Shown: one piece after another, positions 7,858 to 10,033 of the stretch | How positions within the stretch are numbered: the stretch's first letter is position 1 | Layout of the letters: each line of letters starts with the position of its first letter | Assembly: GCA_021779775.1 (NCBI GenBank) | Contig: JAJYAB010000044.1 | Span: 1-10,033, forward strand | Direction: 5' to 3' | Origin: Actinomycetes bacterium | GTDB lineage: Bacteria; Actinomycetota; Acidimicrobiia; Acidimicrobiales; UBA8190 | DNA: 10,033 bases | The notes under the pieces: generated by a model | Told to the model about the DNA's origin: nothing | The model's database searches: none | The model's input: only the letters and a program-made list of their open reading frames with translations | Translations under genes and position numbers: made by a program

Positions 7858-9258
7858 TCAGCCGGCAAGCTGGTCGGATGTCTCGGTCAGCCAGCAGGAG
7901 GCGTTCTTGGCGAAGACGCCCGTGTCGGCAGGGTAGACCCAGCCGGTGGCCGGGGAGCGGACGGCCGACTTGGTCTGGGCGTCCCAGTGCCACTGGCCGA
8001 ACCACACCGCCGGCTGGCCCTGCTTACATTTGGGGGCCATCGACTGGATGGGCGGCATGATCCCGGTCGGGAAGTTATGGAGCTGCGCCATCCATCTGTT
8101 GACGCCCGACCAGGTGACGTTGCGGCCCTGGGCCTCGATCGCTGCCACCAGCATCGCCGCGCCGGACCAGTAGCCGGTGGTCGACGGGGACTCGAGGTCC
8201 GCCACGTCGTTGAGCGCGGGGACATACTGCTTGATGGCGTTGACGTACTGCGTCTCCGCCGCCAAGGTCGTGCCGTTCCCCCCCGGTTGGCCGTCGGGCT
8301 GGTTGGCCTCGTTCCCCCCCCAGACGCCGTCCACCCACGGTCCCGCCAGGGTGGCCAGCCCAGCCACGCTCGTGGCCCACGAGCCCCACCCGATGGTGGG
8401 CCGGTAGCCGAGGCGCTGGGCCGCCGATACGCACAGGGGCCAGCCGGCGGAATCGAAGTCCCAGTAGTCGATGTGGAGCGCCCGCATCTTCAAGATGAGC
8501 GGGGTGCAGTCGCCGGAGGTGATGGTGTACGAGTCGGTGCTCACCACGTTGGCGCCGGCTGCCTGCCATGCCTTGACGAAGTCCGGCACGTAGGGGGAGA
8601 CGTCGATGACCTGCGAGTCGTAGAGGATCGCCACCCGCATCCCCGGCTTGAACAGGTGGAGCTGCTTCAGGGCATCGACCTGGTCGATGGTCCAGGCCAG
8701 CGCGTTGCCGACCAGGGGGTAGACGTTCGGGTACCTCGACTCGAACGGCTTGATGGTGACGCCGAACACGTAGGTGGGGATGCCGAGATGCACGACGTAG
8801 TCGTTGTAGGTGTCGCTGAACGACCCGATGACGGAGAACACGTGGTCCTGGCTGACCAGGCGCCGGACGTTGGCTGCCATCACGGTGGTGTTGTCCTGGT
8901 CGTCGAGGACGTCGAGCTTCAGCATCCGACCGTTCACCCCGCCCTGGGCGTTGACCATGTCGAAGTAGGCCTGGATCGGACCGACCTCTTCCTCGCCGAG
9001 GGACCCGCCGAACCCCGACAGGGCAGCGTCGACCCCGACGGTGATCGAGTTGGAGGTGACGCCCTGCGACGACGACACGCTCGGGGCCCCACCACCCGGA
9101 CTGTTGGTCCCGGTCGCTGCCGACGGCGCCGCGCTGTTGCCGCAGGCGGCGGCCAACAGCGCCAGGGTGAGCAGCCCCACGAGGCCTGGTAGCATCTTGC
9201 GCTGCCGGTGACGCCCCCCTCGGTCGGCCCGGCACCGGGAACGTGCTGATGTGGCCAT
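7858..9258 (-). CDS. ABC-transporter substrate-binding lipoprotein (branched-chain amino acid/HAAT type)
   Basis: A 466-residue extracytoplasmic solute receptor of the Leu/Ile/Val-binding (Peripla_BP_6, type I fold) class. The N-terminus has a basic n-region ending RQRK (residues 18-21), a hydrophobic run (L23-A38) and a lipobox-like LAAAC with the acceptor Cys39. A Ser/Gly/Pro-rich linker (about 40-65) follows, so the mature protein should be anchored to the outer face of the cytoplasmic membrane. The folded domain begins SNSITVGVDAALSGFGG (about 69-85), typical of this class, followed by QAYFDMVNAQGGVNGRMLKL. The ATG at 9258 is chosen for its strong Shine-Dalgarno (GGGGAGGG). The Met at residue 22 would remove most of the charged n-region. 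No permease or ATPase genes are in the window. The gene is convergent with the plus-strand operon, and the gene upstream on the same strand is an amidohydrolase 80 nt away. Ligands of the class include amino acids, amides and aromatic or fatty acids; the ligand here is not determined. Confidence 0.93.
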   Translation of the reverse strand: MATSARSRCRADRGGRHRQRKMLPGLVGLLTLALLAAACGNSAAPSAATGTNSPGGGAPSVSSSQGVTSNSITVGVDAALSGFGGSLGEEEVGPIQAYFDMVNAQGGVNGRMLKLDVLDDQDNTTVMAANVRRLVSQDHVFSVIGSFSDTYNDYVVHLGIPTYVFGVTIKPFESRYPNVYPLVGNALAWTIDQVDALKQLHLFKPGMRVAILYDSQVIDVSPYVPDFVKAWQAAGANVVSTDSYTITSGDCTPLILKMRALHIDYWDFDSAGWPLCVSAAQRLGYRPTIGWGSWATSVAGLATLAGPWVDGVWGGNEANQPDGQPGGNGTTLAAETQYVNAIKQYVPALNDVADLESPSTTGYWSGAAMLVAAIEAQGRNVTWSGVNRWMAQLHNFPTGIMPPIQSMAPKCKQGQPAVWFGQWHWDAQTKSAVRSPATGWVYPADTGVFAKNASCWLTETSDQLAG

Positions 9259-9265
9259 GATCGGT

Positions 9266-9273
9266 CCCTCCCC
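9266..9273 (-). promoter_or_regulatory. Ribosome-binding site of the substrate-binding protein
   Basis: On the minus strand this reads GGGGAGGG, seven bases before the ATG at 9258. It decides the start in favour of the longer n-region over the internal Met codon at residue 22. Confidence 0.8.
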
Positions 9274-9338
9274 AACTTCCGGTACGAAAGTCCGTCGGAC
9301 GCTAGCTGGTCAGCACGTCCTTTACGGCGATACCGAGT

Positions 9339-10033
9339 TCACCGCGATACCGATCCGTCTGGCGGCGCGGGCGGGGTGCCCGCGGGCGCGAGCGCTCCGG
9401 GGACCTCGGCGGGATCGATCCGGTAGCACCGGCAGGCGTTCTCCCAGAGGATCTTGGACCGGATGTCGTCGGGAACGCCATCGAGGTTGCCGATCGCATC
9501 CTTCACGCGCTCCCCCTGGAGGCAGGTCGGGTGCGGGAAGTCGGTCTCGAACAGGATGCGGTCGTGGCCGACCTCGTCGAGGAGCTTGCGGGGTGCAACC
9601 TTCTCGAACCAGTACGAGGCGTACACCTGACGAAAGTAGTAGAAGCTCGGCATCTCCTCGAACTCGGGCCGTTCCTTGCGGACGTCACCTTCGACGAAGT
9701 GGTAGTCGGCAGCCTCCAGCAGGAACGGGATCCACCCGATGCCGCTTTCCACCGACACGAAGGAGAGGTTCGGGAACCGCGGGAGGACGCCGGAGAACAA
9801 CAGGTCCGTGAGCTGCATGGCGGTGTCGAAGAACAGCGACGTTGACGCCCGGGCGTAGGTGGCCCCGAAGCCTTCCGTCATGATCCGCTCGCCGGAGAAC
9901 TGGGACCCCATGTCGCCCGAGCCGACATGGAAGCTGATCGGCAGCTCGGCGTCCTGCGCCGCTGCCCACACCGGATCCCATTGCCGGTGGGCGAGGAACG
10001 GCTGCTCGTGCACCTGCGGGGCACCGGAGAACA
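9339..10033 (-). CDS. Amidohydrolase_2 (PF04909-type) TIM-barrel protein (5'-truncated)
   Basis: The C-terminal ~231 residues of an Amidohydrolase_2 family protein. The frame is open through the window edge (F-S-G-A-P-Q before V-H-E-Q-P-F), so the N-terminus with the expected HxH metal pair lies outside. The GTG at 10013 is internal, not a start. Visible active-site features are the metal-ligand His in ISFHVGSGD (codon 9927-9929) and the conserved Asp in FETDFPHP (codon 9540-9542), with SLFFDTA, VLPRFPNLSFV and GWIPFLLEAADYH between. In ACMSD-type decarboxylases of this family a catalytic His follows the PxLxx strand; here that place reads V-E-S-G-I-G-W, with Glu (codon 9747-9749). The family includes decarboxylases and lactone or other hydrolases, so the reaction is uncertain. 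The tail after ENACRCYRID is Ala/Pro-rich. It ends 80 nt before the substrate-binding protein gene on the same strand and may be co-transcribed with it. Confidence 0.88.
   Translation of the reverse strand, partial: FSGAPQVHEQPFLAHRQWDPVWAAAQDAELPISFHVGSGDMGSQFSGERIMTEGFGATYARASTSLFFDTAMQLTDLLFSGVLPRFPNLSFVSVESGIGWIPFLLEAADYHFVEGDVRKERPEFEEMPSFYYFRQVYASYWFEKVAPRKLLDEVGHDRILFETDFPHPTCLQGERVKDAIGNLDGVPDDIRSKILWENACRCYRIDPAEVPGALAPAGTPPAPPDGSVSR

Noticed and set aside
8278..8321. Two C-runs (7 and 8 bases) within the substrate-binding protein gene, possible slippage or phase-variation sites
   Set aside because: The frame is intact through both and they encode Gly/Gly-Asn segments expected in GC-rich DNA. 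A similar 7-G run lies at 6450-6456. No evidence of variation.
7612..9192. 526-codon plus-strand open frame across the amidohydrolase end and the substrate-binding protein
   Set aside because: It is antisense to a protein with a lipobox, a strong ribosome-binding site and a recognisable fold. Its own product is low-complexity with no motif.
9274..9338. Promoter or operator upstream of the substrate-binding protein
   Set aside because: An 11-base palindrome (GTCCGTCGGAC, about 9291-9301) and a TAGCGT-like -10 on the minus strand are visible, but there is no matching -35 and the palindrome arms are only 5 bp. This could be chance.

Overview
The window is strongly GC-rich, with G or C at most third codon positions, frequent GTG starts and tightly packed genes. 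It carries the CaiB/BaiF, acyl-CoA synthetase and amidohydrolase mix common in catabolic regions of Actinomycetota. An actinobacterium (mycobacterial, Frankia-like or Acidimicrobiia-like) is the best guess, but nothing here fixes the genus. I see no mobile elements, RNA genes or CRISPR arrays, and no gene-free stretch longer than about 80 bases.

Plus strand, 1-7829: six co-directional genes that look like one transcription unit. Four tandem class III (CaiB/BaiF) CoA-transferase genes come first (the first is cut by the window edge), then a class I acyl-CoA synthetase, then an amidohydrolase of the YtcJ/Amidohydrolase_3 type. Gaps are 20 nt, a 4-nt overlap, 1 nt, 36 nt and 41 nt.

Minus strand, 7858-10033: a lipoprotein substrate-binding protein of the branched-chain amino acid (HAAT) ABC-transporter class, and upstream of it an Amidohydrolase_2 protein truncated by the window edge. 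The SBP gene converges on the plus-strand operon with a 28-nt gap.

The most interesting structure is in the CoA-transferase array. Genes 1 and 3 resemble each other, genes 2 and 4 resemble each other, and the order is A-B-A'-B'. The B-type genes keep the family's catalytic aspartate and the A-type genes do not. This suggests two duplicated and diverged heteromeric CoA-transferases, each pairing a non-catalytic with a catalytic subunit, as in the two-subunit benzylsuccinate CoA-transferase BbsEF.

A plausible overall reading is uptake of a carboxylic acid (SBP), activation to the CoA thioester (synthetase and/or CoA-transferases), and hydrolysis or related chemistry by two unrelated amidohydrolases. 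The substrate cannot be named from the sequence.
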